Assembly (NCBI GenBank): GCA_937996795.1
Contig: CALKUH010000018.1
Location: forward strand, 3,083-67,082
Direction: 5' to 3'
Length of the DNA: 64,000 bases
Source: an uncultured Verrucomicrobiota bacterium
Lineage (GTDB): Bacteria > Verrucomicrobiota > Kiritimatiellia > CAIVKH01
Made by a program: the position numbers and the translations under genes. Below, piece by piece: positions 1 through 8,870 of the stretch. A model generated the notes under the pieces. The model saw only the letters and a program-made list of their open reading frames with translations. It made no database searches and was not told the origin of the DNA. Every line of letters begins with the position of its first letter. Position 1 is the first letter of the stretch.

Positions 1-960
1 CTGTCGAGCGGGACCCGCTTCCGCTATGACCCCCAATTCCGCGTCAACCTGCCCGTTGCGCAACGCGGCGAGGCGGTGGCGGCGTGGACCAATCCGGCGC
101 CCGCTCCGTACAGCGTTAATCCCGCGATTCCGCAAGCGGCCGTTGAGCCGGTGGCGCCCGTGTCGGCCTTTCTTCCGCTTGATGTCTTTCCGCCCGCGTC
201 GGAACGCCCGCGCGCAAGCCTGCCGCACCTGGATGTAAAGAACGGGGATCTTGCGATCACATGGGGACTCCACTACGGCACCGCCGAAACGGAGACGATC
301 TTTTTTGTGCTGGAACCGCGCGAGCCTGGTGACCTCCCCGGCGCCGCGGACGTGATCACGACGCCGGAGAAACGCGCCGAGCGCCTGCGCGGCAGCCGCC
401 GGTCGGACGGCGGGGAGACGAATGTCACCTTCCGCAAGCAGGAACTGAGCGCGTCCATCGGCGACATCCAGTTGACGTATGAAATCGCGCTCGCCGCCTC
501 CAGCCGCGAGCCGGACCAGGTGTTGGTGACGGCGGATATCGGCCTCAAGCGCGGGAAAGAGACAAGCCTCTTCAGCCTGCAAGGCGCCCCGCCAGGTCAG
601 TTGCTGGGCGATGGCAACGTCACGCCGCGCCCGCTGCTCGCGCCGCCGGTGCTGCATTTCACCGTCCAGCATTTCGCGGGAAAACCCTTGCTCGTGGGGA
701 ATGTCCGGATGGGTCCGCTCAAGCTGATCCCGTTGAGCGGGATGGGCCGTCAGGTCAAGGTCACCCTGGATGACGCATCGGGCGCAACTGTCCTCACGCA
801 CCAGTCCGGGTACACCCTTGCGTCGCCGGCGGATCGCTATTCCCTCGTGGCGCCCCTGGAAAACGTGCCCGCCGGCCAGAAGTACCGCCTGTTCGCCGAG
901 GCGGACCTCGGTCCCTTCTTCGGCGTGGTCCAGTACGAAGGCATCGCCGAGTGGCCGTGA
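1..960 (+). CDS. Hypothetical protein, 5' end outside the window
   Basis: The reading frame is open from base 1 to the stop at 958-960, giving 319 visible codons. The gene therefore very likely begins upstream of the window, and the internal GTG at 76 is not a convincing start. The visible part is rich in proline and beta-strand-like segments, with no catalytic motif I recognise. The last 110 residues read like repeated beta-sandwich strands, as in exported or scaffold proteins, but this is inference. The gene is convergent with the RNA methyltransferase, whose stop is 8 bp away. Function unknown. Confidence 0.6.
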   Translation: MSSGTRFRYDPQFRVNLPVAQRGEAVAAWTNPAPAPYSVNPAIPQAAVEPVAPVSAFLPLDVFPPASERPRASLPHLDVKNGDLAITWGLHYGTAETETIFFVLEPREPGDLPGAADVITTPEKRAERLRGSRRSDGGETNVTFRKQELSASIGDIQLTYEIALAASSREPDQVLVTADIGLKRGKETSLFSLQGAPPGQLLGDGNVTPRPLLAPPVLHFTVQHFAGKPLLVGNVRMGPLKLIPLSGMGRQVKVTLDDASGATVLTHQSGYTLASPADRYSLVAPLENVPAGQKYRLFAEADLGPFFGVVQYEGIAEWP

Positions 961-967
961 GCGCGGA

Positions 968-1774
968 TTAGGCCGCGCCGCGTTGCCGCACGGCCTCGTA
1001 GAGCAGCAGCGTGGTGGCGGCGGCTACGTTGAGCGAATCGATCTGGCCGAGCATCGGAATCCGCACCTGTTCGTCAGCCTGTTCCATCCATTTGGAGCTG
1101 AGCCCGAATTTTTCCGTGCCGACGACGAGCGCAATGCCCTGTGTCATGTCGCACGCCGTGTAGTTCCGGTTCGCATGCGGTGTGGCCGCGAGGACGCGGA
1201 TCTGGCGTTCGCGCAGCCACGCCAGCGCCTCATCGGAGGATGCCTCGACGACAGGAAGTGAAAACAGCGTCCCGATGCTCGAGCGCACGACGTTCGGGTT
1301 GTGAATGTCGGTGCAGCGGTCGCACACGATCACGGCGTTCACACCCGCGGCATCCGCGGACCGGAGCAGCGAGCCGAGATTGCCGGGTTTCTCGATGGCC
1401 TCCGCCACGAGGACCAGCGGCCGTTCCGGCACCGTCAGATCCGCGAGGGTCCGCTGGACCTGTGGTGTCAGCGCGAGCAGCCCCTCCGGGCGGTCGCGAT
1501 ACGCCACCTTCTGGAAAGCCTCCGCCGTGCACTCGAACAACTCGGCGCCCGCGTCGGCGCAGCGCCGCACCAGCTCCGGTTCGTTTTCCCCCTGGTAGAA
1601 GGCCGGGCAAAAGAACAGCGCCAGCGGCTTCCGCGCATTGTCCAGCATCCGTTTCACCTCGCGGTAGCCCTCCACGAGGATCACTCCGCGCTCGTCGCGG
1701 TACGGCCGTTTTTGCAAGCGGACGAGATCCTTGAGGCGGGGATTCTGCAGGCTGGTGATGGGCGTAATGCGCAT
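968..1774 (-). CDS. TrmH/SpoU-family RNA 2'-O-ribose methyltransferase
   Basis: The 268-aa protein has the full SpoU layout. The N-terminal substrate-binding part starts ITSLQNPRLKDLVRL and contains the VEGYREVKRML motif. The C-terminal SPOUT knot domain shows the three family motifs: EKPGNLGSLLRSADAAG, VVGTEKFGLSS and IPMLGQIDSLNVAAAT. Family members methylate ribose 2'-OH in rRNA or tRNA using S-adenosylmethionine bound in a trefoil knot. The ATG at 1774 is preferred because the 15 codons upstream do not resemble the family and overlap the divergent gene. Which RNA is modified cannot be told. Confidence 0.9.
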   Translation of the reverse strand: MRITPITSLQNPRLKDLVRLQKRPYRDERGVILVEGYREVKRMLDNARKPLALFFCPAFYQGENEPELVRRCADAGAELFECTAEAFQKVAYRDRPEGLLALTPQVQRTLADLTVPERPLVLVAEAIEKPGNLGSLLRSADAAGVNAVIVCDRCTDIHNPNVVRSSIGTLFSLPVVEASSDEALAWLRERQIRVLAATPHANRNYTACDMTQGIALVVGTEKFGLSSKWMEQADEQVRIPMLGQIDSLNVAAATTLLLYEAVRQRGAA

Positions 1775-1863
1775 GACGATGCGAAGGAAGACGCATTCGC
1801 GCGGCGATGAAAAGCGCAAATTTCAATGGCTGGGCCCGGAAGTTGGAGTATAGTCAATTACCA

Positions 1864-2520
1864 GTGAAGATCGCCTCCCAGATGATGTCGTGTCTTCTGA
1901 CGCTCGCGGCCGGCACCGCCTCCGCCGCCGTGACGGCGTTCCCGTTCGAGCGCTACCAGGTTATTTTGGATCGAAAGCCGTTTGGAGCTCCGCCTCCGAT
2001 GGAGGCCGCGGCGCCGCCGCCTGTTGACCCGGCCCAATCCTTTGCTCGCAACCTGCGCCTGACCACGATCGTGGAACTCGACGACGGATCGATCAAGGTC
2101 GGCTTCGTGGACAATCGGAATGGGAAAAGCTACCTGCTCGCCGCCGGCGAGTCGGAAAACAACATCGAGGTCGTTTCGGCTTCCTGGAAGGACGATGAAG
2201 CGGTCCTGAAAAGCGGCGCCGAAATGGTGGTGGTCAAACTATCCTCAAGCGAGGTGCGTGACGTCAGCGGGGCCCGCACCATTCAGGCGCCGCCCGCCAC
2301 CGTCGCGCGCGCCACCTACGAGGAGCGCCGGCGCGCGCGCGCCGCCCCGCCGCCGCCGGAACCGCCGCCTCAGCCGAAATACACCGGCGAAGAGCTGACG
2401 CGCCACCTGCAGGAATACCAACTCGAAGTCATCCGCCAGGGCCTGCCGCCCCTGCCGCTTCCGCTCACGCCCGAGATGGACGCAAAGCTCGTCTCCGAAG
2501 GCATCCTGCCTCCGCGCTAA
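1864..2520 (+). CDS. Small exported protein of unknown function
   Basis: The 218-aa protein starts at a GTG and begins with a short basic stretch followed by a hydrophobic segment (MMSCLLTLAAGTASA) ending in a likely signal-peptidase site. An ATG at 1882 is an alternative start, and longer in-frame starts run back to 1807. After a proline-rich linker, residues about 70-140 resemble a small beta domain of the kind seen in type II secretion/pilus accessory proteins (GspC/PilP-like). A second proline-rich stretch precedes a helical C-terminus (EELTRHLQEYQLEVIRQGLPP). A role in an envelope assembly is possible but not shown; no secretion genes are adjacent. Confidence 0.55.
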   Translation: MKIASQMMSCLLTLAAGTASAAVTAFPFERYQVILDRKPFGAPPPMEAAAPPPVDPAQSFARNLRLTTIVELDDGSIKVGFVDNRNGKSYLLAAGESENNIEVVSASWKDDEAVLKSGAEMVVVKLSSSEVRDVSGARTIQAPPATVARATYEERRRARAAPPPPEPPPQPKYTGEELTRHLQEYQLEVIRQGLPPLPLPLTPEMDAKLVSEGILPPR

Positions 2521-2534
2521 AAGCGGTTTTAAAT

Positions 2535-2601
2535 CTGTAGCCGCGACCGCTGGTCGCGGTGGTCGTCACCATGCTTCCGCGCTCAGCGAGCGCGGCTACA
2601 G
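2535..2601. repeat. REP-like inverted repeat
   Basis: The ends form a perfect 11-bp inverted repeat (CTGTAGCCGCG / CGCGGCTACAG). Inside are two smaller hairpins, CCGCGACC-gct-GGTCGCGG and CGCGCT-cagcg-AGCGCG. The unit lies between the ends of two convergent genes, typical of REP/BIME-like elements. A related but longer cruciform unit is at 34892-34985. Confidence 0.6.
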
Positions 2602-2671
2602 TTGTGATGAACCCGTCAAAAGACCCCAATGCCCAATGTTTTAATGACCACTGGCGTGAGGTCCTTTCGTT

Positions 2672-5122
2672 TTACACGCCGATTTTCTGGCGGCGCGCGT
2701 GTTCGTTCAGCGTCTGGTTCGTCGTCGTGACGTGGCCCTTCAGCGGGACGATGCGCTCGTGGATCGCGTCGAGGATCCAGTTCGCCTGCGGGAAGTACAC
2801 GTCCTCCATCTCGGCGCACGGGGTGATCCAGTTGCGGGAACCGACCACGACCGGAGGCGCGTCGAGGTCGTCGAAGCAGAACTGGCCCAGGTTGGACGCA
2901 ATGGTCTGCATCACGCTGCCGCGCTCGCTCGCGTCGCCCGCGACGAGCACGCGACCGGTCTTCTTCACGGACTCGATGATCGGGCCGTAGTCGAGCGGGT
3001 TGAGCGTGCGGCAATCCCAGACGTCCGCCGTCATTCCGTATTTTTTCTCGAGCTGGTCCGCTGCTTCCAGCGCACGATACAGCGTCGCACCGATGGTCAC
3101 GAACGTGATGTCCTTGCCACTGCGGCGCTGCGCCGGCGGGCCGAACGGGATCTCGTAGTACCCCTCCGGCACTTCCTTCTCAAACTGCTCGCCAATGTCG
3201 TAGAGGCGCTGACTCTCGAAGAAGACCACCGGGTCGCTGCCCGCGAGCGCGGTGTTCAGCAGGCCCTTCGCGTCATACGGCGTCGCCGGGAAGACGACTT
3301 TCAGGCCCGGGATGTGGTTGACCAGCGCGGTCCAATCCTGCGAGTGCTGGGCGCCGTACTTGGAGCCCACCGACACGCGCAACACGACCGGCATCTCGAG
3401 CACGCCCGCGGACATGCTCTGCCACTTCGCGAGCTGGTTGAAGATTTCGTCGCCCGCGCGACCCATGAAGTCGCAGTACATGAGTTCGACCAGTGCGCGC
3501 CCGCCTTCGAGCGCGTAACCGACCGCGGTGCCGACGATCGCGCCTTCCGAGATCGGCGAGTTGAACAGCCGGTGGTAGGGCAGGAGCTCCGTCAACCCGC
3601 GGTAGCAGGCAAACGCCCCGCCCCAATCGCGGTTTTCCTCACCGTACGCAACCAGCGTCGGGTCGATCGCAAACCGGTGCGCGACCGCTTCGAAAATCGC
3701 GTCGCGGTACTGGTACATCTTGTTCTTCGGCGTCGGCTTGCCGTCCACGAACCCGGACCGCACCTTCTTGGCCAGCGCCTGCACGCGCGCGTTGTCCGCG
3801 AGCGGCTGGGCCAGTTCGGCCGTGCCCGCGCCGTAGGCCTCGCGCTTCTTGTTCGAGAACATGAAGTCGCTGATGCGTTCGCCTTCGAGGCGCGGCGAAA
3901 CCTTGATGTCGGAGGCGAGGCCGAGCACCAGCGTGATCAGCTCCTTCACCGACTGCTGGCGCGACTGGATGCCCGCGTCGTCGATCGCGCCCGCGTTCTT
4001 CAGTTCGTCCGCGTACCAGCGCAGCGGGTCCGCCTGCATCCACAGGTCCATCTCGTCCTTCGTGCGGTACGACGAGGCGTCGGACGGCGAGTGGCCGGAG
4101 TAGCGGTAGGTGATCGTGTCGAGCAGCACGGGGCCGTGGCCCTTCTCGATCAGCGCGCGCTTCCGCTGGATCGCATCGGCGACCGCGAGCGGGTTGTAGC
4201 CGTCCACGCGCTCGGCGTGCATGCCCTCGGCGTTGACGCCCAGGCCGACGCGCGCGAGCACGTCGTAGCCCATCGTCTCGCCGGACGTCTGGCCGCCCAT
4301 GCCGTAGAAGTTGTTCATGAAGTTGAAGATGATCGGCAGGCCGCCCGCGTGTTTCTTGTCCCACAGCTTGGCGAACTGGCCCATTGCCGCGAAATTCAGC
4401 GCCTCCCAGACCGGGCCGCAGCCCATCGACGCGTCGCCGATATTCGCGATCACGAGGCCCGCTTTGCTGTTCACTTTCTTGAAAAGCGCCGCGCCCGCCG
4501 CGATGTCCGCCGAACCGCCGACCAGCGCGTTGTTCGGATACACGCCGAACGGCGTGAAGAACGCGTGCATCGAGCCGCCGAGGCCGCGGTTGAAGCCCGG
4601 CTGGCGCCCGAAGATCTCCGCGAGCGAACCGTAGGCGAGGAATTTGATGGCGAGGTCGCGCACCGAGCCCTGGTGGCCCTTCTCGATGATCGACAGGCAT
4701 TCGCCGCCGAGGAACTCGCGCATGATCTTCTGCAGCGCCGCGTCGTCCAGCTTGCGGATCGCCGACATGCCCTTCGCGAGGATTTCGCCGTGCGAGCGGT
4801 GGGAGCCGAAAATGTGGTCGTCCACCGTCAGGTGGAACGCCTGGCCGACCGCCGAGGCCTCCTGGCCGATCGACAGGTGCGCCGGGCCCTTGTGGTCGTA
4901 CGCGATGCCGTTGTACGCACCCTCGGTCTTGATCAGGTGCAGCATCGTCTCGAATTCGCGGATCAGCAACATGTCCTCATAAATGCCGACCAGCGCGTCG
5001 CGGCCATGCTTCTTCAGTTCCTGCGCCACCGGCGTGCTGTACTGGCACAGCGGAATCTCCGGCGACTTGAGCTTCGAAGGACTGCGTTCCTTGGCGGGAT
5101 CTACGATGATGTGCTTCGGCAT
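2672..5122 (-). CDS. 2-oxoacid dehydrogenase E1, alpha and beta subunits fused
   Basis: This 816-aa protein joins the two E1 subunits that are separate in most PDH, BCDH and acetoin complexes. Residues about 40-400 are the alpha part, with the thiamine diphosphate/Mg site read as GDASMGCGPVWEALNFAAMG followed by NFMNNFYGMGG, and the phosphorylation-loop-like YRYSGHSPSDASSYR. Residues about 480-800 are the beta part (YGEENRDWGGAF, SPISEGAIVGTAVGYALEG, GSKYGAQHSQDW). The enzyme decarboxylates a 2-oxoacid and passes the acyl group to lipoyl-E2. It is last in an operon with E2 and E3. The exact substrate (pyruvate, branched-chain oxoacid or acetoin) cannot be assigned; pyruvate would fit the neighbouring sugar genes. 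Confidence 0.9.
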   Translation of the reverse strand: MPKHIIVDPAKERSPSKLKSPEIPLCQYSTPVAQELKKHGRDALVGIYEDMLLIREFETMLHLIKTEGAYNGIAYDHKGPAHLSIGQEASAVGQAFHLTVDDHIFGSHRSHGEILAKGMSAIRKLDDAALQKIMREFLGGECLSIIEKGHQGSVRDLAIKFLAYGSLAEIFGRQPGFNRGLGGSMHAFFTPFGVYPNNALVGGSADIAAGAALFKKVNSKAGLVIANIGDASMGCGPVWEALNFAAMGQFAKLWDKKHAGGLPIIFNFMNNFYGMGGQTSGETMGYDVLARVGLGVNAEGMHAERVDGYNPLAVADAIQRKRALIEKGHGPVLLDTITYRYSGHSPSDASSYRTKDEMDLWMQADPLRWYADELKNAGAIDDAGIQSRQQSVKELITLVLGLASDIKVSPRLEGERISDFMFSNKKREAYGAGTAELAQPLADNARVQALAKKVRSGFVDGKPTPKNKMYQYRDAIFEAVAHRFAIDPTLVAYGEENRDWGGAFACYRGLTELLPYHRLFNSPISEGAIVGTAVGYALEGGRALVELMYCDFMGRAGDEIFNQLAKWQSMSAGVLEMPVVLRVSVGSKYGAQHSQDWTALVNHIPGLKVVFPATPYDAKGLLNTALAGSDPVVFFESQRLYDIGEQFEKEVPEGYYEIPFGPPAQRRSGKDITFVTIGATLYRALEAADQLEKKYGMTADVWDCRTLNPLDYGPIIESVKKTGRVLVAGDASERGSVMQTIASNLGQFCFDDLDAPPVVVGSRNWITPCAEMEDVYFPQANWILDAIHERIVPLKGHVTTTNQTLNEHARRQKIGV

Positions 5123-5138
5123 TGTGGGGTTCCTTTAG

Positions 5139-5282
5139 TGAAGGGTTTCGGGTGTCAGGTTTCGGGTGTCGGGGAGGAGGCGGAGATCAGTAGGGAATGG
5201 CACGGAGTCGCACGATCGACGTGCGCCCCCGCCATCAAATATCCTCCCTGAAACCTGAAACCCGACACCTGACACCTCATAT
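5139..5282. repeat. Intergenic repeat, GGTTTCGGGTGTCGGG family
   Basis: The gap between E3 and E1 contains tandem copies of GGGTTTCGGGTGTCAGG / GGTTTCGGGTGTCGGG at 5143-5175 and their reverse complements near 5248-5278. Together they can fold into a large hairpin. The same sequence family fills the E2-E3 gap at about 6650-6706. This points to a dispersed repeat that inserts between genes of an operon rather than to a promoter. Confidence 0.6.
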
Positions 5283-6623
5283 TTAGTGCAAAGCGAAAAT
5301 CGCATCCCGCATCACTTCCGACACGGTCGGGTGGGGGAAAACGATCTCTTCAACTTCCGCGGCGCGGACTTCGGTCTCGATCATCGCCGCGATGCCGAAA
5401 ATCATTTCGGAGCAGGCGCCGCCAATCAGGTGGGCGCCGAGCAGGACACCGGTTTCCGCGTGCAGGACCAGTTTCGCCTGGCCGCGCTCGTCCGTGTGTT
5501 CCGCGAGGTAGCGGCCGCTCGCCGCCATCGGGCGCTTCGCCACCTTGACCGGGATGCCCTTGGCCTTCGCCTCGGCCTCCGTCAGGCCGACGACCGCCAC
5601 TTCGGGGTTCGTGTACACCACGCCGGGAATCGCGTGCCAGCGCATCACGTCGGGACGGCCGGTGATGTTGTGCACGACCACCTCGCCCATGCGGCTCGCC
5701 GTGTGCGCGAGCCAGGCGCGGCCCGTGCAGTCGCCAATCGCATAAATGCCCGGTTGGTTCGTCGCGCAACGGTCGTCCACCTTGATGCCGCGTTTGTCGA
5801 ACTCGACCCGCGCGTTTTCGAGGCCGAGCCCCATCACGTTCGGCGTGCGGCCCGTCGAAACGAGCACGATGTCGCGCGCGACGGACTCTTCCTTGCCGTC
5901 CTTGCTGAACCGCACCGCATCCTTCGTGATCTCGAGGACCTTCGCGCCGAGGTGGAACGTGATGTTCTTCTTCGCCAGCTCGCCGCGCAGGCCGCGCGCG
6001 AGGTCCGCGTCCACCTGCGGGCAGATTTCCGGCAGCATTTCAATCACCGTGACCGGGATGCCGAGCGAGCCGAAACAGCACGCGAATTCGCAGCCGATCA
6101 CGCCGCCGCCGATGACCACGAGGCTCTTCGGCAGTTTGTCGAGATTCAGGATGCCGGTGGAATCGACCACGCCCGGCAGGTCCGCGCCCGGGATCGGCGG
6201 CTTCGCGGGGGAGGACCCCGTCGCGATCAGGATGTTTTTCCCTTCGTACGTCGTGTCGCCAACCTTCACCGTGCGGCCACCGGCGAGTTGCGCCGTGCCG
6301 TTCACCACCTCGACCTTGAATTTCTTCATCAGGCCCGCGATGCCGCCGCGCAGCGTGTCCATCACCTGGCCCTTGCGCGCCTGCGCCGCGGGCCAGTCGA
6401 AGGAAACGTCCTTCGCGTGCACGCCATACGCGGCGCCGTGCGAGGCGTAATAAAAAATCTTCGCCGAGTTCAGCAGCGTCTTCGACGGGATGCACCCCTC
6501 GTTGAGGCAGACGCCGCCGAGTTTCCGGTTTTCGATCAGGAGGACTTTCAGGCCCTTGGCGCCCGCGCGCTCCGCCGCCACGTAGCCGCCGGGTCCCGCG
6601 CCGATGATGATGAGGTCGTACAT
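5283..6623 (-). CDS. lpdA: Dihydrolipoyl dehydrogenase (E3)
   Basis: The 446-aa flavoprotein reoxidises dihydrolipoyl-E2 with NAD+. It begins with the FAD dinucleotide fold (IIIGAGPGGYVAA), followed by the redox disulfide motif GGVCLNEGCIPSKTLL. The NAD-binding fold is VVIGGGVIGCEFA, the second FAD motif is IYAIGDCTGRAWLAH, and the C-terminal dimer interface has the catalytic His-Glu pair within FPHPTVSE. The ATG at 6623 is chosen over a TTG at 6635. Length and motif order are standard, and the gene sits between E2 and E1. Confidence 0.95.
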   Translation of the reverse strand: MYDLIIIGAGPGGYVAAERAGAKGLKVLLIENRKLGGVCLNEGCIPSKTLLNSAKIFYYASHGAAYGVHAKDVSFDWPAAQARKGQVMDTLRGGIAGLMKKFKVEVVNGTAQLAGGRTVKVGDTTYEGKNILIATGSSPAKPPIPGADLPGVVDSTGILNLDKLPKSLVVIGGGVIGCEFACCFGSLGIPVTVIEMLPEICPQVDADLARGLRGELAKKNITFHLGAKVLEITKDAVRFSKDGKEESVARDIVLVSTGRTPNVMGLGLENARVEFDKRGIKVDDRCATNQPGIYAIGDCTGRAWLAHTASRMGEVVVHNITGRPDVMRWHAIPGVVYTNPEVAVVGLTEAEAKAKGIPVKVAKRPMAASGRYLAEHTDERGQAKLVLHAETGVLLGAHLIGGACSEMIFGIAAMIETEVRAAEVEEIVFPHPTVSEVMRDAIFALH

Positions 6624-6640
6624 AGGTGTTTCCAATCGTC

Positions 6641-6706
6641 GTTATGAGGTTCCGGGTGTCAGGTTTCGGGTGTCGGGACTGACACCTGGCACCCGACACC
6701 TGAAAC
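6641..6706. repeat. Intergenic repeat, second copy of the GGTTTCGGGTGTCGGG family
   Basis: The E2-E3 gap carries GGTTCCGGGTGTCAGG and GTTTCGGGTGTCGGG, followed by the inverse ACCCGACACCTGAAACC. This matches the repeat in the E3-E1 gap. It could form a hairpin in the operon mRNA. Confidence 0.55.
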
Positions 6707-8056
6707 CTAGTTGGTCAGCAACAAATCAACATTCTCCAACGCCTTCACGAGGTCCTGCAGGAAGCGCGCCGCGGGCGCGCCGTCCACCGCCTGGTGATCG
6801 ACGGTCAGGCTCAGGCCGATGGCGTCCACGTGTTCGATCGACCCGTCCGCGCGACGCACGGGCATCAGCGTCAGGCCGCCGACGCCGAGGATCGCGACTT
6901 CCGGCGCGTTCAGCACCGGGGTGAACGTCTCGACGCCGAGCGAGCCGAGGTTCGTGATCGTGAACGTGCCGCCCGCGAGCAGGTCGGGGTTGATGCTGCC
7001 CTTCTGGCAGTCGTCCGCCCGGCTGCGGATCGCCGCGGAAAGCTGGCCGACCGGCATCGCGCTCGCGTGCTGCACCACCGGCACCATCAGGCCGCGCGGC
7101 GTATCGACGGCGACGCCGAGGTGGACGGCGCCGAACTCGACGATCTTGTCGCCGAGAAAATGCGCATTCAGCGCCGGATGCTTGTCCAGCGTGCGCACCA
7201 CCGCATAGCAGATCAGGTCATTGATTGTCAGCTTGGGCAGGCCGAACGCCTCGCCGTTTGCCTTCGCGCGGGCGCGGTAGCTCTGCAGCACCGACGCGTT
7301 GAAGCGCGCGTTGAGCGTCAGCTGCGCCGTGGAGGAGAGCGACTGGCGCATGCGCTCCGCGACGATCTTGCGCACGCCCTTGACGGGAATCGTGCGGTCC
7401 GCGCGAACCGGGGCGGAGGAGATTGCGGATTGCGGATTGCGAATTGCGGATTGGAGGTCGGAGGCGAGGACGCGTCCGGCGGGGCCGCTGCCGCGCGCGG
7501 GCGGGACGCCGGCGCCTGCGGCCATCGCCGCCTTGGCGGCGGGCGAAAGCGCGGGCGCCGTCGCGGCGGCGGCTTTTACATCGCGCTCAATCACGCGTCC
7601 GCCGGGGCCTGAGCCCGCGAGTGACGCGGCGTCAATACCCGCCTGATCCGCGGCTTTGCGCGCGCGCGGGCTCACGCCCGAGGCCGCCGAAGCCGGAGCC
7701 GATGAGACGGAAGGCGCGACCGGGGGCGCGCTGGTGGGGACTGCCGAGGCCGGTTGGGGTGTGGGGGTGGCCTCGACAGGTGCGCTGCCGCCCGGTCGCA
7801 AAGCAGAGATGTCCTCGCCCGGCGCGCCCACCGCGGCGATGTTCGTCAGCACCGGGATGTCGGCGCCTTCTTCAAAAAAGAGCTCCAGGATCGTGCCCGC
7901 TGCCGGTGAGGGCACGTCAAATGTGGCCTTGTCCGTTTCGATGCTCGCCACCGTCTGGCCCTCGGCGACGGTGTCGCCCTTCTTCACCGTCCACTGCACG
8001 AGAATGCAGCTTTCCACCGACTGGCCCTGACGCGGCATGATGATTGCAGTTGCCAT
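6707..8056 (-). CDS. Dihydrolipoamide acyltransferase (E2) with two E3-binding domains
   Basis: The 449-aa protein has an N-terminal lipoyl domain, with the lipoylated lysine in IETDKATFDVPSPAAG at residue about 45, and an Ala/Pro linker. Two successive peripheral-subunit-binding domains follow: VSPRARKAADQAGI...GSGPGGRVIERDV and LSPAAKAAMAAGAG...GSGPAGRVLASDL. The C-terminal catalytic domain contains ITNLGSLGVETFTPVLN and the HxxxDG active site (DHQAVDG). It forms the core of the complex and carries acyl groups from E1 to CoA. The linker before the catalytic domain includes QSAIRNPQSAI, encoded by a short repeat also seen around 29.9-30.3 kb. A second binding domain is unusual for E2 proteins of this length. 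Confidence 0.93.
   Translation of the reverse strand: MATAIIMPRQGQSVESCILVQWTVKKGDTVAEGQTVASIETDKATFDVPSPAAGTILELFFEEGADIPVLTNIAAVGAPGEDISALRPGGSAPVEATPTPQPASAVPTSAPPVAPSVSSAPASAASGVSPRARKAADQAGIDAASLAGSGPGGRVIERDVKAAAATAPALSPAAKAAMAAGAGVPPARGSGPAGRVLASDLQSAIRNPQSAISSAPVRADRTIPVKGVRKIVAERMRQSLSSTAQLTLNARFNASVLQSYRARAKANGEAFGLPKLTINDLICYAVVRTLDKHPALNAHFLGDKIVEFGAVHLGVAVDTPRGLMVPVVQHASAMPVGQLSAAIRSRADDCQKGSINPDLLAGGTFTITNLGSLGVETFTPVLNAPEVAILGVGGLTLMPVRRADGSIEHVDAIGLSLTVDHQAVDGAPAARFLQDLVKALENVDLLLTN
7421..7454. repeat. GCGGATT microrepeat translated inside the E2 gene
   Basis: Four near-identical 7-9-bp units (gattgcg / gattgcg / aattgcg / gattgg) are read on the minus strand as QSAIRNPQSAI in the E2 linker. 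The same unit occurs at 29883-29925 and 30285-30318. It looks like a dispersed repeat tolerated in a flexible linker. Confidence 0.6.
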
Positions 8057-8059
8057 GAT

Positions 8060-8845
8060 TTAGTCCTCCGCGGTTACCACGCGGACGCCCTGCGCCCGCG
8101 CTTCCTTGAGAAATGTTTTGTCCGCCTTGCGATCCGTCACCAGCACGTCGAGGTCCTCGAGGCGGCCCGCATTCACAAACGAGACCTTGCCGATCTTTTC
8201 GTGGTCCGCGAGCAGCACGACTTCCGCCGCGCGACGGATGACTTCGATTTTCGTGAAGGCCTCGTTCGTGTCCGTCGTGGTCAGCCCGTCCTTCGCCGTG
8301 AGCCCGATGGTGCCCATGAACGCGCGGTCCACGCGCAGGTCGCCGAGCAGGTGCCGCGTCAGCGGCCCCACCAGCGTCTGGCTCAGGCGCCGCAGTTCGC
8401 CGCCGATCAGGATCACGCGCGGCCCCTGGCCCGACAGCTCGCTCGCCGCGCGCAGGGAGTTCGTGACCACGGTCAGGTTCGTGCGCTCGCGCAGCAGGCG
8501 CGCGAGTTCGAGCACCGTACTGCCGCCGTCGAGGTAAATGGAATCGCCCGCCTTGATCAGCGCCAGCGCCGCGCGCGCGATCGCGCGCTTCTCGCGGGAT
8601 TGCAGCGAGGCCTTGTCGTCGAACAGCGGCTCTTCCAGCCGGCTCTCCACGCTCACCGCGCCGCCATGCACCCGGCGGATATGCCCCGACGCCTCCAGCT
8701 GCTCGAGATCCCGCCGCGTCGTCGCGGGCGAAACGCGCAGGGTTTTGCAAATCTCGTCAACGCGCGCCACGCCCCGTTCGCGGATGAACGCACGCATGCG
8801 CTCCTGCCGTTCCGGCGCCAAATCGCGCTGGGGGTTGTTGCTCAT
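8060..8845 (-). CDS. DeoR-family transcriptional regulator of the dehydrogenase operon
   Basis: The 261-aa protein has an N-terminal DeoR helix-turn-helix (residues about 15-65: RGVARVDEICKTLRVSPATTRRDLEQLE, then the signature HIRRVHGGAV). The C-terminal DeoR sensor domain shows GDSIYLDGGSTVLELAR and VVTNSLRAASEL; these regulators usually bind a sugar phosphate. The ATG at 8845 is preferred over one at 8875, because the longer start would translate through the operator palindrome. It is the first gene of the operon, 3 bp before E2, so autoregulation and control of E1-E3 are likely. Confidence 0.88.
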   Translation of the reverse strand: MSNNPQRDLAPERQERMRAFIRERGVARVDEICKTLRVSPATTRRDLEQLEASGHIRRVHGGAVSVESRLEEPLFDDKASLQSREKRAIARAALALIKAGDSIYLDGGSTVLELARLLRERTNLTVVTNSLRAASELSGQGPRVILIGGELRRLSQTLVGPLTRHLLGDLRVDRAFMGTIGLTAKDGLTTTDTNEAFTKIEVIRRAAEVVLLADHEKIGKVSFVNAGRLEDLDVLVTDRKADKTFLKEARAQGVRVVTAED

Positions 8846-8868
8846 TTGTGATTGAATGTAATCACAAA
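8845..8868 (-). promoter_or_regulatory. Palindromic operator of the DeoR/dehydrogenase operon
   Basis: A perfect 9-bp inverted repeat (TTTGTGATT / AATCACAAA) with a 6-bp spacer lies over the predicted transcription start and touches the start codon of the DeoR gene. The half-site spacing is too wide for a CRP site. A repressor bound here would block the operon, which fits autoregulation by the DeoR protein. Confidence 0.6.
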
Positions 8869-8870
8869 CA

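Noticed and set aside
2699..5251. 850-codon open frame on the plus strand
   Set aside because: It is the antisense shadow of the fused E1 gene; high GC with few stops, Arg/His-rich composition and no motifs.
8845..8868. Possible CRP site
   Set aside because: TGTGA and TCACA are present but 10 bp apart instead of 6; a DeoR operator is more likely.
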